Shown: one piece after another, positions 1 through 12,381 of the stretch
Layout of the letters: each line of letters starts with the position of its first letter
How positions within the stretch are numbered: the first letter of the stretch is position 1
Translations under genes and position numbers: made by a program
Assembly: GCF_020906515.1 (NCBI RefSeq)
Contig: NC_085849.1
Location: forward strand, 2,480,001 to 2,544,000
Length of the DNA: 64,000 bases
Direction of reading: 5' to 3'
Source: Vanrija pseudolonga
Lineage: Eukaryota; Basidiomycota; Tremellomycetes; Trichosporonales; Trichosporonaceae
The notes under the pieces: generated by a model
Databases searched by the model: none
What the model was told of the DNA's origin: nothing
Seen by the model: the letters and a program-made list of their open reading frames with translations, nothing else

Positions 1-621
1 CCCTTTAGAGCGTGCACACCTCTCTAGAGTCTCCTCCCTGGCATCACTCCTCATAGACCCCCATCATTACCCTGGAAAATCAATCAAACGGCTGCGTCGG
101 TTGCGATTCTCCTGTCACTCCTTTTTGGAAAACACATGTTTCTGGGCACTCATCGGCCCAAGACTGTCATTTTATGCATTTAGCTTAGACGAGCTGGGCG
201 TGGGGCACTTTGTGGCAGGTGCAGTGGCCAAGTGCGAGACTCACTGACATCGGCAAGCCGAGTGTGGTGGCTCACTGGGGCGCCACATAGTCACATCACT
301 CACCCAACGCTCACTGTTGTTTCCACGATTGCCTATCAACTGATGCATGTTGATGACCACTGCAATGATGATCATCAGCGCTAGGATCCTCAATGTGCTG
401 TCGATATTGTGCATAAGTGCAATTCTTGTAAAGGAAGGTCGCCAGCTGACGTGACTGGCTTCCTTGTTGCTTGTTGATCCGATCAGTCGTCGTCTTCCTC
501 CATCAATCTCCCCTTCCCCTCGCTGCATCAAAAGTCGACGACGGCGACGATAACAACAACCACCACTACCTCATCTTCCCTCTTCCCTCCTCATCATACA
601 CGCCTTCCCACTGTACATACC
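1..621. other. Left-edge intergenic and leader
   Basis: I see no convincing gene in this stretch. The last 150 bases or so are pyrimidine-rich with CAA/ACC runs, like the 5' leaders seen before other genes in this window, so they are probably the promoter and 5' UTR of the gene starting at 622. Confidence 0.5.
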
Positions 622-1790
622 ATGACGTCCTACCACCAGCGGCGACACACGATCGCCGAGCCCTCGAGCGTGGGCTTTGGCCCGCCGCTGCTCGTGACCA
701 TGGTGTTCATGGACGACCGCTCGGACGCGCTCTCGATGCCGACGTCGGTGCGCGGCGGCGTAGTGTGGCCGCGGCACGAGGTGCGGCCGTCGACCTTTCT
801 CTCGCAAGCGAGCTTTCTCCACTGCCCGCGCTTCGACACGCTCACGACCGCGCTCGTCGCCCACGCGCCGCCGCACTGGATCGTCGACATCCGCACCGTG
901 TGTGTCCTCTTCCGCGGGCCGCACAAGGCCAAGAAGGACGAGCGCCCGGTGCCGCACGTCATCATATCGCGCAACCAGTGGGAGGTGGGTGGCGTAACGG
1001 TTCCGTGCTGACCCAGCCCCAGACGGTACGCATGGAGACGACGTCGAAGCGCCGCAACAACGCAAAGCTCAACGAGATCCGCCTCGTCATCATCCCCGCC
1101 GCGGCAGACTGGGGGATCCCCCTCATACCCCGCGAGCTGTGGGACGCCAGCCTGCGCCAGATGAGCATCACCCCCGCCGACTCGCGGCGGTCAGCGCTGT
1201 ACGCCCAGGCCATGGTCAACCTCGTCGCCCACCACCGCGACCACGCCAACAAGGTGCTCGCGCCGTTCATCGCCGACGAGGCGCCGCCGCAGGAGGACGC
1301 GACCCCGCCGCCAGAAGACCCCACCGCGCCGCAGGTGCCCACGAGCGGCGGGTGGTTCCCCTTCCGGCTTCTTTCCCACCTCCGCCCAGCACCAGACAGC
1401 AGCACCACCCCGCAAGTGACCCAGACCCAGCCGATCCCCGTGCCCGGTCACCACCACGCGAATCAGCCGCACCAGCTCCGGCACAGGCGGACACTGTCCA
1501 ACGTTCTCGAGGGGTACGAGTTCCCCACTACGCCGAATCACGCGTACTCGAGTCATGAGCACCGCACCCCCCACTCCCACTCCCACCCCCACCCGTTACT
1601 CGGCTCTCCCCTGCCCGTGCTCGCGACCACGTCCCTCAACCACGGCGACCCCCGGCCCAGCCACACCGTCCACCACCTTGGCCGTGCACACCACCGGTAC
1701 CAGACCATGACGGGGCTCGACCCACGCGCCAAGCCCCCTGCGACGAGGCCAACTGGGTCCTGGGGCAACTGGTTCAACTGGAGCCCCTAA
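622..1790 (+). CDS. Hypothetical protein, two exons
   Basis: Two exons, 622-984 and 1023-1790, joined across a 38-bp intron (985-1022) with a GTGGGT donor, a CTGAC branch and a CCCAG acceptor; the frame is kept and the product is about 376 aa. The N-terminal half (about residues 1-210) is mixed hydrophobic/polar and looks folded. The C-terminal 150 residues are low-complexity, rich in Pro, His, Thr and Ser, and end in GNWFNWSP. There is no signal peptide or clear membrane segment. I do not recognise the family. The start was chosen because the ATG follows a pyrimidine-rich leader and opens the frame that splices cleanly into exon 2. It converges on the Rsm25 gene, 236 bp away. Confidence 0.7.
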
Positions 1791-2026
1791 GGGTGGGTAG
1801 ATAACTCGGAAACGCTCTAACCCGCCAGGCCGACTACACTCTGTAGCATATCACGACACCGCCACAACCACCGCCACGAACCAGTCATGAACACAAACGT
1901 CTCTTGTAGCGACCAGCACGATACCCATGATACCCACAACACCCACGGCACGGCACCAGTCCAGCACGCTTGTACCCAACCAAACCACACGAGATGTACA
2001 TAATGCATATGAGTTCATACCAAGTT

Positions 2027-3039
2027 CTATGCCTTGCCGTTGGGGTTGGTGCCGAGAATGGAAGCCATGAGCTCGAGGTCGTCCATCTCCTCCTCGCGCT
2101 TGGGCTCTGGTGCCGCAGCCTCGGTCGTCGCTGCTGTGTTGGAGCCGATCGCAGACACGAGGTCGCCCTCGACGGGGGCATCGACCTCGGCGGCGGCGGG
2201 CAGGCGCCACTTCTGGACGTAGCCCTTTGCGCCGGTAAACTCGTTCTGGATCGTCCAGCCCCTGACGTAGCTGTACCACGTCTTTGGTTCGCGGTATTTT
2301 GTCGAGTACTCTGTGAAGCGCTGCGGTCCGTACGCGGCGCTGTCACCGAGCGCCCTCGCCTCGAGATCAAACACACGGTCCTGGTCACTGTCAGTACCAG
2401 CCCTCCTCTTCTTCGTCCAGCACCTACCCATTCGTCACGCTTGAACGTGGCTCCAAAGTGACGCGCCTCAGCGGCAGCAGCGAGCGTCGCCATCTCGTGC
2501 GTGGCGCGGAGGGCCACAAACTCGCTCGTCGCCTGCGCGTACGCGTCGGTCAGCGACAGCTGCTGGTGCCTGTGGAGGTTGCTCGTGAAGGCGATCACGT
2601 CCTCGACGGTGGGGTACGCTCCGCGCTGGGACAGCTTTGTCCACGATGCGCCGTCGACGGGGTTGGGCGCCGCGATGGCCGGGCCCTCGACGAGCGACAC
2701 GGGGCGGAGCGCCTCGAACGGAAAGTCGACAAAGAACTGGCGGCGGATCCGGTCGGCCTCGTACACGATGGGCACGGCGCGCAGCTTGGGTTCCCGGTAC
2801 TGCTTTGTGTGGTGGGTGCGTGTGTGGCCCTCGCGGCGCTCGTCGACGCGCTGCGGCGGCAGGTCGTCGTACTTCTTGGCGGCGTCGGGGCGCGCGCGCG
2901 CTCCCACCTGCCGAGGAGGCGTCACGGGCGGGGGGTTGGCCAGCACTGGCGCGTACCATGTCGGCGGGGACTGGACCAGCGTCGACTGGATCAGCCGCGA
3001 CATGACCGCGGGGACCTGCGTCGCGAGTTTACGGGGCAT
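2027..3039 (-). CDS. RSM25: Mitochondrial small-subunit ribosomal protein Rsm25 (mS23)
   Basis: Exons 3039-2428 and 2380-2027 flank a 47-bp intron (2381-2427) with a CTGAC branch; the product is about 321 aa. Conserved features of the Rsm25/MRPS23 family are visible: an N-terminal PPTWY motif near residue 25, a central segment with RRQFFVDFPFEALRP, and a helix containing DAYAQATSEFVALR, which matches the yeast protein's region before its C-terminal coiled coil. The C terminus is acidic and Ala-rich. The family is a structural component of the 37S mitoribosomal subunit. It is divergent from RPN5 across a 289-bp shared promoter. The family call is from motif recognition; the first 20 residues are basic, as expected of a matrix-targeted protein. 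Confidence 0.88.
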
Positions 3040-3328
3040 GGCGGGCGGGCGGACGGGTCGGTCGTGTGCGGAGGTGTTGTTGCTGCCTGTTCTGGGTTTA
3101 AAAGTCGGAGATGCCAGGAAAGTCGGTCACTGCAGGCAGGCGGAGGTGCGGAGGTGGGATGTTGATGGGATTAATGATGGAATAATTGGAATTACAATAA
3201 TACCACGTGGCGTGGCTGCCTGGACGCGCGTTCGGTGACGACCATCAGTGAGTGCTGCTGCCATCATCATCAAGCTTCCATGTCGGTCGACGACATCTCT
3301 TCTTGACAAACTCTCACCCACCACCACC
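3040..3328. promoter_or_regulatory. Divergent RSM25/RPN5 promoter
   Basis: These 289 bases separate two divergent start codons. A palindromic CACGTG (E-box/Cbf1-type site) lies at 3204-3209. The last 50 bases before the RPN5 start are CACC-rich, a common leader style here. The regulatory role is inferred from position only. Confidence 0.45.
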
Positions 3329-5081
3329 ATGTCGTTCCAACGAAAGCAGGAGAAGGACTTTACCCCCGAGGTTAAGGCGCTCGTCCCCGAGGTTGAGAAG
3401 ATTGCTGCGGTGAGTTGGAGCTGTGGTAGCAGCTCGAGCATGCCTGCTGACGCACTCGCCAGGGCGGCAACCTCCAGGAGGCTATCGACAAGATCTCGGC
3501 GCTGGAGAAGCAGACTCGTAATGTGGGTAACTCGGCATCTCTGAAAGTTCAACCCATTGACACCCCCAGGCCTCGGACATGCCCTCGACCGCAACGCTGC
3601 TGCAGCTCCTTGTCCGGCTGTGCTGGCAGGCCGGCAACCTCGAGCAGCTCAACACGCAGCTCACGCTCATGTCCAAGAAGCACGGCCAGCTCAAGGAGGC
3701 TGTCGTGCGCATGGTCGACGAGGCGATCCCCTACCTCACCGAGCTGAAGAAGAAGAAGGACGCCGGCGCGTACAAGGGCAAGGAGGACGAGTGGCTCAAG
3801 CTCCTCAACACGATCCGCGACATTACAGAGGGCAAGATCTACCTTGAGCTCCAGCGTGCGCGCCTCACTGTCCTCCTCGCCGAGTACCACGAGCAGCTGG
3901 CCGCTACCGCGCCAAAGGAGGACCCGGCTGGCGCCACCGCTGTCGCCGCCGCGTCGACGTCGACCTCTACCGCCGAGGCGTCGAGCAGCACCGCCGCCAA
4001 GGAGGCGCCCAAGAAGGAGCCCGTCACCGCCAGCGACCACCTCGAGGCTGCCGCCGACCTCATGAGCGACATTCAGATCGAGACGTACAGCAGCATGGGC
4101 AAGCGCGAGAAGACCGAGTTGTGAGTCACCACACGTGCACGTGCACGTGCACGCTAACAACCGTAGCATTCTCGAGCAGATGCGCCTCGAGTCGCTCCGC
4201 GGCAACTGGCCTCGCGTCCGTGTCGGATCCCGCAAGATCAACCGCGTCTTCCTCAAGGAGCCCGAGAGCACTGACCTCAAGCTCCGCTACTACGACCTTA
4301 TTGTCCAGCTTGCCCTCCAGAACGACAACTACCTCGAGGTCTGCAGCGCGTACCAGGAGGTGTGGGACACGGAGGAAGTCAAGAAGGACGAGGCGCGCGA
4401 GCTCAACGTGGGTGTGGTCACATTTATACCGCGCTAACCCACCAGGTCATCGAGAACATCATCATGTACATTGTCCTCGCGCCGTACAACAACGAGCAGT
4501 CGGACATGATCCACAAGCTCTACGCCAACAACGACTTGCAAAAGGCACCCCTGCACTACGCTCTCCTCAAGTGCTTTGTGACCAAGGAGTTGATGCGCTG
4601 GCCCGGAATCGAGGAGCTGTACGGCCCCACGCTCCGTCAGTCGCCCGTCTTCTCGTCAACCTCAACACTGGGCGTCAAGACTGGCGACAACAAGGACGAG
4701 GATGCGACTGGCCCAGGAAACGCGCGCTGGGAGGCGCTGCACAACCGTGTGGTCGAGCACAACATCCGCGTCATTGCCGCCTACTACTCGCGCATCACGC
4801 TCGCGCGCCTCACAGAGCTCCTCGACCTCCCCGCCCTCACCACGGAACGGACGCTCTGCAAGCTCGTGACCGACAAGACGGTGTACGCACGTATCAACCG
4901 TCCAGCGGGCATTGTCTCGTTCCAGCGCCCACGCAAGACCAACGAGGTCTTGAATGTCTGGAGCGCCGACGTCGGCAAGATGCTCAGCCTGGTCGAGAAG
5001 ACGAGCCACCTCGTCTCAAAGGAGTATGCGATGCACGAGGCGAGCCAGGCGGGCCGCGGAAAGAAGGCCATTACAGCGTAG
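3329..5081 (+). CDS. RPN5: 26S proteasome regulatory subunit Rpn5 (PSMD12)
   Basis: Five exons: 3329-3409, 3463-3522, 3570-4120, 4167-4407 and 4446-5081, about 522 aa. All four introns are 38-53 bp. The protein is helical throughout: TPR-like repeats in the N-terminal two thirds, then a PCI/winged-helix module (about residues 330-480) with YYSRITLARLTELLDL and a C-terminal helix, the usual Rpn5 layout. A roughly 40-residue Ala/Ser/Thr-rich insert near residues 155-195 is extra relative to yeast. Rpn5 is a scaffold of the 19S lid that packs against Rpn9/Rpn11 during assembly. Start: the first ATG after a CACC-rich leader, giving MSFQRKQEKDF. It is divergent from RSM25. Confidence 0.95.
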
Positions 5082-5559
5082 AGTAAAGTGTGTATGACAT
5101 AGCAGCAGCATGGTTGCATCGCATTCATGATAGCGGCGTGGGGTCGAGGTCGGGCTGAAGGCGTCTGGCGACTACTGATATCGGCCCTTCGCCGCGATTC
5201 TGAGGGCATTCAAGACATGTGTTCGACACGTGATCCTGAGCACAGTAACGCAACGCTACACACGAGCAAGGAGTGTATAGCTCTCTCTCTCTCTCTCTGG
5301 GAGCCGTAACCAGCTCGTAAAGTCAGCTCACAGACTCCAGCACATGCAGACTGATTCATGTTGTGGTTGCCAACAACAGCTCTGGGGCTGGTGTGGGTCA
5401 GTTTCCGACACAGAACCCTCAGCTACCTACCCCCTCTCACTCATGATACGCGTAGCATCGCGATGCACTCAAGTCTATGTGGGTCGTGACGATTCTCATC
5501 AGATGACAACCAAGGGAGGATGATCACAACAGGATAAAAGTTGTACAAGGAGGAGGCGA
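5082..5559. other. Convergent 3' flanks
   Basis: No gene is seen between the convergent RPN5 and ankyrin genes. A short (CT)n tract lies at about 5280-5298. Confidence 0.5.
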
Positions 5560-8500
5560 CTAGCGCCGTAGGGAGCCAAATGCGCCTTTGATATGGTCTT
5601 TTGCGCCGCGGAGCTGGCCCCACTTGCCCGACTTCTTCTCGGGGTAGGGGTCGATGCCGCTGAAGCTGGCGGGCGCGACGACGTACGGGGCCTGCCGTTG
5701 CGCGTCGGATTCGTCCGAGTCCTGGGCGTCGGCAAAGGCGCTTGAGAAGGCAGCAGAGCGTGGGACAGACGAGGCAGTAGCAAAGGCGCGCGCTTGCGCG
5801 AGGCCCTTGTATCGGTTAATAGAACCGCCGCGGGCGAGTCCTGTTTCGGGCGCAGGCGCGTGAGAACTAGAGAGCGGCGGCGACTTGTGAAGCGGCAGGG
5901 GGGCACGAGACGTTGCCGGCGATCGGCCAGTCTTCTTGCCGAGCGGCGCCTGATTCGACGCTGGCATAGGCATCGGCCCAGAGATATGTGGGTGGTTGTC
6001 GACATCGCTCGAGTCGGCAGTCGGTGGTGGAGAGAGGTTGGAATCGGGGGTCTTGTAAGGGTCGGTCAAACGACGGGGGTGGCCTAGGCTCCTAGCCGTC
6101 GTTGCGCCGGGACCCGCTGTCACCCAGTTGTCGCTGCTCGAGTATGAGCGGCTCCGCGCCCCAGCCGTTGGATGAGCACGAGTGTGGTGATGGTAGATGG
6201 GCGGTACAGCCGCCAGCGCGGTCAGCCGCTCCCGGTAGGCAGCGTTGCGGCGGTCGTAAATGTCGTTCACGGCTGCCATTGGCAGGTTGGGGTCACCAAG
6301 AATGGCTTTGGACTTGTCAGCACTCATTCTTGCGACCCCTATACGCCAACTCACTGGACGAAACACGCGAGCTACTGCCGTTCACCGATCGGCGCTGATT
6401 GCTGGTGCTGCTTGCGTAGCTACGCCGCTCAGAACCACTGCTGACCGTGCTCCTTCTCTCGGCACGAGCAAACTCCTGGGCAATGGCGTGGCTCTCGCCA
6501 TAGGCCGCCAGCTGGTCCGCCAGAGTTCTGCTGCTGTCCTGAGTGAGGGGCATCTGAGCAATCTCCAAGATGTCTCGCTCGGTCTGCTCAAGCACATCCT
6601 GCGCCTCGGCATGGGTTGAAATCTGGCGACTTGCAGGTCGTGGAGGACGAGAGCTATCACGGCTCGTAGTGTGCCCAGCACCCGGGCTACGGGTAACCGG
6701 GGTGAGTGGCTTCGGATGACCGTAGTTGGTCGATCCAGAAGATGCACTCTGCGCTCGCGAGCGAGCTCCACTGCTGATCGCCCCGTCGACGATGAGACCG
6801 AGGGAGCGCATATCACTCTGTCGTTCAGATTCTTCCGTTCGGGGGAGCGTAGTGGTGTGGCCGAAGGTTGGGGCAGTCGAACCAGGCGGAGTGAGGATGA
6901 GGCGCGACGAGACGGTCCCATTGGAGCCAATGCTTTCACCACGAAATCGACGAACATTTGTTTGCTCTTCGTGGAACTGATCGTCGCCTTCCGCGTGCGA
7001 CTCCTCAGAGGGGGCAAGATGGGGCATGGTGGAATCCACATTCCTGCCGCCGTTATTTTGACCTTCTGGAGCACGTGCCGAGACCGCATTTGCCACGACG
7101 TCGACTTCTGGTAAACCATAGCCGAGTGGCCCGTTGCCCGGCGGGCTGGTCGAAGCGCTGGCGGGGACAGAGCTGTCCGACGAAAAGATGCGGTGTTGGC
7201 TTGGGAGCGTCGACGAACGGGGCTTGGTCATTGGCATGGCAGGGGTGCTAATCATGCGTCGTGGGGCATTGTGGGAAGGTTTCCGGATATCGGTCAGAGA
7301 TCGCCGAACCTGAGTCCTTCGCAAGACAATGTCTTGGCCGTCTTCACCCAGGCCCCACTCGTTTGCCAGAGGGCTGGGGCTGATGACGCCGCTGCTCGCG
7401 CCGTTCCGGACGGTGCGTCTGTCCCACGACCTGTCACCACTCGCTGCTGCTTCGCGGTGTGGCGGATCTGAAGCAACGCTGAATCGCGACGTGTTCTCAA
7501 TATCGCCTTCAAAGAAGTGCGTCTTTGCTGCCGGCGCGGACAACACGGCGGCCGTGTTCAGTTGCTCCCCAAGACGAGTGATATCCTTGACCATTTCGGC
7601 CAGCTCTGGGTCCATGCTCGTATGCCTGCTGATGTCGGCGTCATGATCGCGGTCCGAAGGTGAAGGAAGAAGACGGTTGGAATCAGATCGCTTGGGAGGG
7701 CTGGGACTGCGTGACGGGGGCGACTGGCCACGGCGGAAGAGCTGAAGGATCGCTTGTCTGTTGACCTTTGGCCGATTGCCACCTGCGTCGTGCTGGGTGC
7801 GGCTTCGGCCTCGGAAAAGCTGGGCATTGGGTGGCGGTGACGACTCGCTGATCGAGGGCGAGCTGTCTTGTGGAGATTTGCGCATCGCGGAGCGGAACGC
7901 AACCCCCGGGTGTGCCGCTCTCTCAAATATTGATGGCAGAGACGGGCGGCGTGATGAGCGCGGCCCAGGCGACGGATTTTGAGCGTCAGCTCCGTCCACA
8001 GCTCCTGGGCGGCTGAGCTCCTCGTCGTCGCTGGAAGGAGAGTTTGTGTGTGATTGCAGGGGTGAGGCGAGGTTGGAGCTCGGGTTATCGCTGTCAATAG
8101 TGCTAGTGATTTGAAGTGACGTCGGAAGGGTGATTGGAGGTGTATGGTTGCGCGTGCTGCTGTTGCTCCGGGCGAGTCCACCCTTCGGAGTGTTGGTATC
8201 ACCTGGTCCAGCCGTAGACTCGCTCCCTTCGCTTGCTGTGGACGTCATGGGCCGGACGGCGTTCAAGCCGCTCTCAAGGCTAGACCTTAGAAGGCGGATG
8301 CCGCGTTCCGAGGCGTGGCTAACGGCACTGCCTGCTCTTTCCTTGCCCCTGCGCGATGGAAACTCCTCTTCTGATACTGGCACTTGGGTGCTGCCGAGCG
8401 AGTGTCCGCGGGCTCGTCTTGTCGTCGAGCTCTCGCCAACAACCTCTCCGGAAGATGCTGGGGCGGCTATCCGGCTCCACACCGCCAGCGTCCTCACGAC

Positions 8501-9369
8501 CTCGGTGTATCCGCTGAGATCTGCCAGGTCAAGTGGTGTGAGACCGTTCTTGTCTTGCTTGTCGGGGACCGCCCCGCACGCGAGGAGTATCTGCACAATC
8601 GGTGCGTGGCCATTGGCTGCGGCAAAGTGTAGCGGTGTGGACCCTTGTGATGCTGAGCAATGTGCACGTGTGCATATCCGAGGCCGGCCTTTGCTCACCT
8701 GCCGTTCCCACTGCCGGAGCGCCACTACGCTTGTTCTCGCTGTAGCGACGAGGAAGCCTAGGAGCGTTGACGTCTGCGCCGCGCTCAATGAGCATGCGCA
8801 CGACACTGACACTTCCTCCAGAGCAAGCGGCGTGGAGCGGGAGACATCCGTGGAGGAGCGAGTTGACGGGCTGGCCATGCGTCAGAGCGTAGTGCACGAG
8901 ACCAACGTTGCCGCTAGCGGCAGCGGAATGCAGCTCGAGGTTTGGATCTAACGTCGGTTCCGCGTGTTAGGCGTCGATGAGGAGCGAGTAGGGCCAGTGC
9001 AGGGAGTAGCAGTGCGATGCATGGGAGCGTGGTGGGTGAGGATGGCAATGCGTGTCAGTGGATCGCACGGGGGTTGTGAGAGAGTCATGGGAATGGTTCT
9101 GGCCATCGTGCGGCGGGCGACGACGATGACTCGCCGCGTCGCCGCATCGCCACCATCATGGGCACCGTCGTCCCTTGCAAGCACCACTCACAGTCCAGCA
9201 CAACGTCGTACTTTGCCTCGACGCGCTCGGCGCGGCTCGAGGCCGACGACGGCATCTTGCTGCGTATTGCCTCGAGCTTTGTCGGTGGAGGCGGAGGCGG
9301 AGGGGTCAGCGCTGTTGCGCTCGTGCTGTTCGCCAACGGCGCCGCTGCTGCCAATGCCGGCGGAGGCAT
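5560..9369 (-). CDS. Large ankyrin-repeat protein, Avo2-like
   Basis: Four exons: 9369-9192, 8947-8699, 8643-6355 and 6305-5560, about 1153 aa. The start ATG at 9369 lies directly after an in-frame TAA. Intron 1 (244 bp) is long for this genome but joins exon 1 to PNLELHSAAASGN in frame; introns 2 and 3 are 55 and 49 bp. Three or four ankyrin repeats occupy about residues 60-190 (LPLHAACSGGS, TPLHFAAANGH, LTPLDLADLSG). The other roughly 950 residues are disordered, Ser/Pro/Arg-rich. N-terminal ankyrin repeats followed by a long disordered tail resemble the TORC2 subunit Avo2, and I recall near-identical repeats in other basidiomycetes. The TORC2 link is inference; a generic scaffold is the alternative. 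Exon 1 is the least certain part. Confidence 0.75.
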
Positions 9370-10742
9370 GGTTTACTATCGCCCCGATGGCGGGATGGGC
9401 GACGGAGCGGGCCGTGATGAGGACAGTGTTATTATCGGGGATGGACGGTGGGAAGTGGGGGACAATGAACGAGGAATGCAATGTTGCGCCGGTGTGTGTT
9501 GAGAGTGTCGTCGCAGATTGCGCCGCCAGAGCCGAAATTGCGTATGTCGGCAGTAAGAGCTTAGTCGCTAATGTTGTTGGCTCGGGTTGGATGTAGCTAC
9601 CATTGGGGTTCAAAATGGAGCACGTTTATGTCGATGAGAGGCGAAGAGGACAGTGCCAAGAGGTGTTGCTGCGAGGTGACACAGGGGCTTGGGGGGGAGG
9701 TTGCACCGGAGTTGAGTGATGGGATGTGTGAGATGACCCTGGGTTTGTGATGCTGCAGCAAGCTTGCACCATTCAAAAGCTACGTCGAAGACAGCCCAAA
9801 GGACCGGGGCCCTGGATATTGCATTGCGGCGTGTCACCCTCGTCTACTGCCTTGTGTTGCGTATCAACGCGCCCCGGCGGCAACAAGATGCGGACGACTA
9901 GTAGCATCATGACCCCAAAGATCACAAGCGGGACCGCAGGGGTGCCTCGTTTTTGCAGCACGCGGCACAGCGGTGAACCTACGTCACCGGTGTAATGTCA
10001 CTGTGGGGGGGGGGGGCCAGTCCAGCCCTATTGACTATGCCCCTCACTACAACCGCTCCCTAATTCAATGTCTGGATCCGCCGCCGCCTATGTAAACGTC
10101 ACAAGCCGCCGGCCCACTTATCTCTACCGCCGGAAATCTCACTCTGCGGCGTCCCCCACCCGAGCATGGGACATCTCCTTGGTCACAAGTTAATTTGCTC
10201 CGACTCCAGTAGCCAGGCCACGATACTGTGGCACATGGACGTGTGGCCGCTGGAGATACTTGAGTGATAAACGGGGGCTGAGACTTTGCACAGGAGAGGA
10301 GCAAGTTTCTATTTGATTGCCGGATTTCTATTACAATTCAAAATGGCATTCATATATGCCGGATTTCTATTACTATTACAAATGGCATTCATACATTCCT
10401 TCAAATGCGACTTTTCAGTGGGATTAACCGCGGGAGCTTTTTTGCGTGGTTGACTTTGGGCAGTGGGAGGTGGAGGTGGTCCACCCTCACTCCCTGGGCA
10501 ACTCATCCCCCGGTCCACCCCAACCCAACACCTTTCTCTCATTCACCCATCATCCCATCCCGTCATCCCGCTGCTGGTCATCATACAGGCCTTCTATTTG
10601 TTGCAGCACTCCTGAATCGACAAGCACAACAACCCCAACCCTCCAAACCCCTCACCGTCCCCACCCACAGTACGTCTCACCCGACAGTACCCACGAATCA
10701 GACCACCCACTGACCTTCCCCGCCTTCCTCAGACGCTTTGCA
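9370..10742. other. Intergenic region
   Basis: Divergent promoter region between the ankyrin gene and the Cys-rich gene. It holds a G run near 10007-10016, a two-copy 39-bp tandem repeat at 10319-10397 and one arm of an imperfect inverted repeat near 10440-10490. ORFs here have no convincing splicing or composition. Confidence 0.45.
10319..10397. repeat. 39-bp tandem repeat, two copies
   Basis: Two adjacent units of about 39 bp, each starting GCCGGATTTCTATTAC and ending around AATGGCATTCAT, lie in AT-rich sequence that contrasts with the GC-rich surroundings. No function can be inferred. Confidence 0.7.
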
Positions 10743-11800
10743 ATGCCCATCCACGTCACCGACATTTCGAAGCCGTTTCTCCACGTCGAGCGCGAGACGC
10801 CCTTCGGCCCGCTCGTCACCGGCGACCTCGACGATGACGACGACTACGTGTGGGGATACAAGCACCTCATCGACGTCGAGGAGACGTACATTGAGAAGAG
10901 GATGAAGGCGATGATTAAGCAGAAGCCCGGCACCACTGGAGCTGAGGTGAGTCCTTCCTCGTAGTACATCGCTTCCAGGTCCTGCAGCTGACGGGATAGC
11001 TTCTCACCGACCTCATGGGCACCAAGGAGGACGCCAGTGCCCGCACCAATCGCACTGACGGCATGCCGGATGCGGTTGCCGAGGCGATCTTCCGTCGCGT
11101 TTATCCCCTTGCCAACCCCGTCGACGTGCGCCAGGCCGCCATCAACCCGAATCAAGTGGTCGCTCTCATCCTCGTCCTCTGGGCGATGGAGGGCGAGAAC
11201 ACCGGCCGCGTCCCCGCCAAGCCCCACCCCCGCGTCACTAAGCCCAAGGCCGGATTCTGTCCGAAGATCGAGTTCACCCTCCGTTGGTGCGCCGAAAAGC
11301 TCATCGAGCTCTGTCCCGACGACATGCATAAGCCAGAGGAGTGCTGTGGCGAGTGTCACGCCGATGGTCACCGCCTCTGCTTCCTCTTCTCCCTCATGAG
11401 CGACCTCAAGTGCTTCAAGTGTGCCTTCATGGACACCCCTTGTGGATTCGAGCCATAGGGGAGCAAGTTGTGTAGGGGGTTCGACTTCATTCACGCAGCC
11501 GTGGTCCAGTGGACTACTCCTTCCACCCCGTCACCCTCGCGTCAGCTTGGGTCTTCCCGCCTCGCGATACATTCCATTTAGTTTCCTCATTTCGTCACAC
11601 GTTTCAGTCATAGTATTAAAGTTGCAGCCACGCAGATCTGAGCCAGATACAGTCCATAGTTCTCTCAACCCGCTCATGCATACAGTGCTGCACGAACAGA
11701 ATGCTTATTGGTCGTTTCACGCACAAGGGCAGCTTGGCGCCAGTGGACCACCTCCACCTTCCCCCAGGCAACTGGCGGCGAGTGAACCACCGTTTTGCTT
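10440..11800. repeat. Imperfect inverted repeat around the Cys-rich gene
   Basis: The stretch near 10440-10490 contains AGGTGGAGGTGGTCCAC. Its reverse complement, GTGGACCACCTCCACCT, occurs near 11739-11755, and the similarity continues weakly on both sides (GTGGTTNACT-like segment). The arms bracket the gene at 10743-11458. They could be remnants of mobile-element ends or shared regulatory sequence; I found no target-site duplication. Confidence 0.4.
10743..11458 (+). CDS. Cys-rich protein of unknown function
   Basis: Exons 10743-10946 and 11000-11458 are joined across a 53-bp intron with a CTGAC branch, giving about 220 aa. The N terminus is polar and acidic, with a run of five Asp around residues 30-34. 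The last 50 residues are rich in Cys and His (CCGEC, HADGH, CFKC, then a final CGF), suggesting a zinc-binding module, although the spacing fits no finger type I know. There is no signal peptide. The gene is bracketed by an imperfect inverted repeat. I do not recognise the family. Intron phase and consensus support expression of both exons as one protein. Confidence 0.65.
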
Positions 11801-12381
11801 CCGCTGGAACAACATAGCTCACCCCTGCTTGCAGCGGGCATGGTTGATACGATGATGCGTACGCCTGTTCGCCTGGCTACTTGAGCACCTTGTCGCTGGT
11901 CCTGCTTGCATACCATCAGCAGGGAAGGGCAGTAGGCGCAGCACAGTGGGGCAGGGTGGTGGGTGGAGTCGAGTTTGGTTAATGTTGATCACCCCTCAGC
12001 TTCATCCTCATGGTCGGGCTTGTTCCATCGCGCCAGGGGGCTGCTCGATGCTTCGTTGTTCGGAGACGCCCAGAGTCGGGGGTAGATCTGGGTAGATGCT
12101 CGCCGGGCGAAGACCAAGCATAAACAACTGAGAGTAAACGACGGCAGATAAGTGAAGCCGAGCTCATGTCTGGCCAGGTCTGGCCAGACCCAAAGACCAT
12201 TAGGAAAAAGTCAGGGTCCATTAGGCCTATACTTGAATTAAGGTTAATACATTCAGGGTTTGCTGTGGCATTTTTGTGGCACCTACTCCTTCTTCAGTAA
12301 ACGGCTCATTGTGCTATTCACTGTGCTCATCCATCGTTACACGCGCTACAGACTCATAATCAACATAGAAACCCTCAAAGC
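11459..12381. other. Intergenic region
   Basis: Convergent 3' flanks of the Cys-rich gene and aconitase. Apart from the inverted-repeat arm near 11739-11800, I see no supported feature. Confidence 0.45.

Noticed and set aside
6317-8878. 853-codon single ORF starting MASPSTRSS
   Set aside because: Its first 60 codons are out of frame with the ankyrin repeat encoded by the upstream exon; it is the third exon with a spurious extension through an intron.
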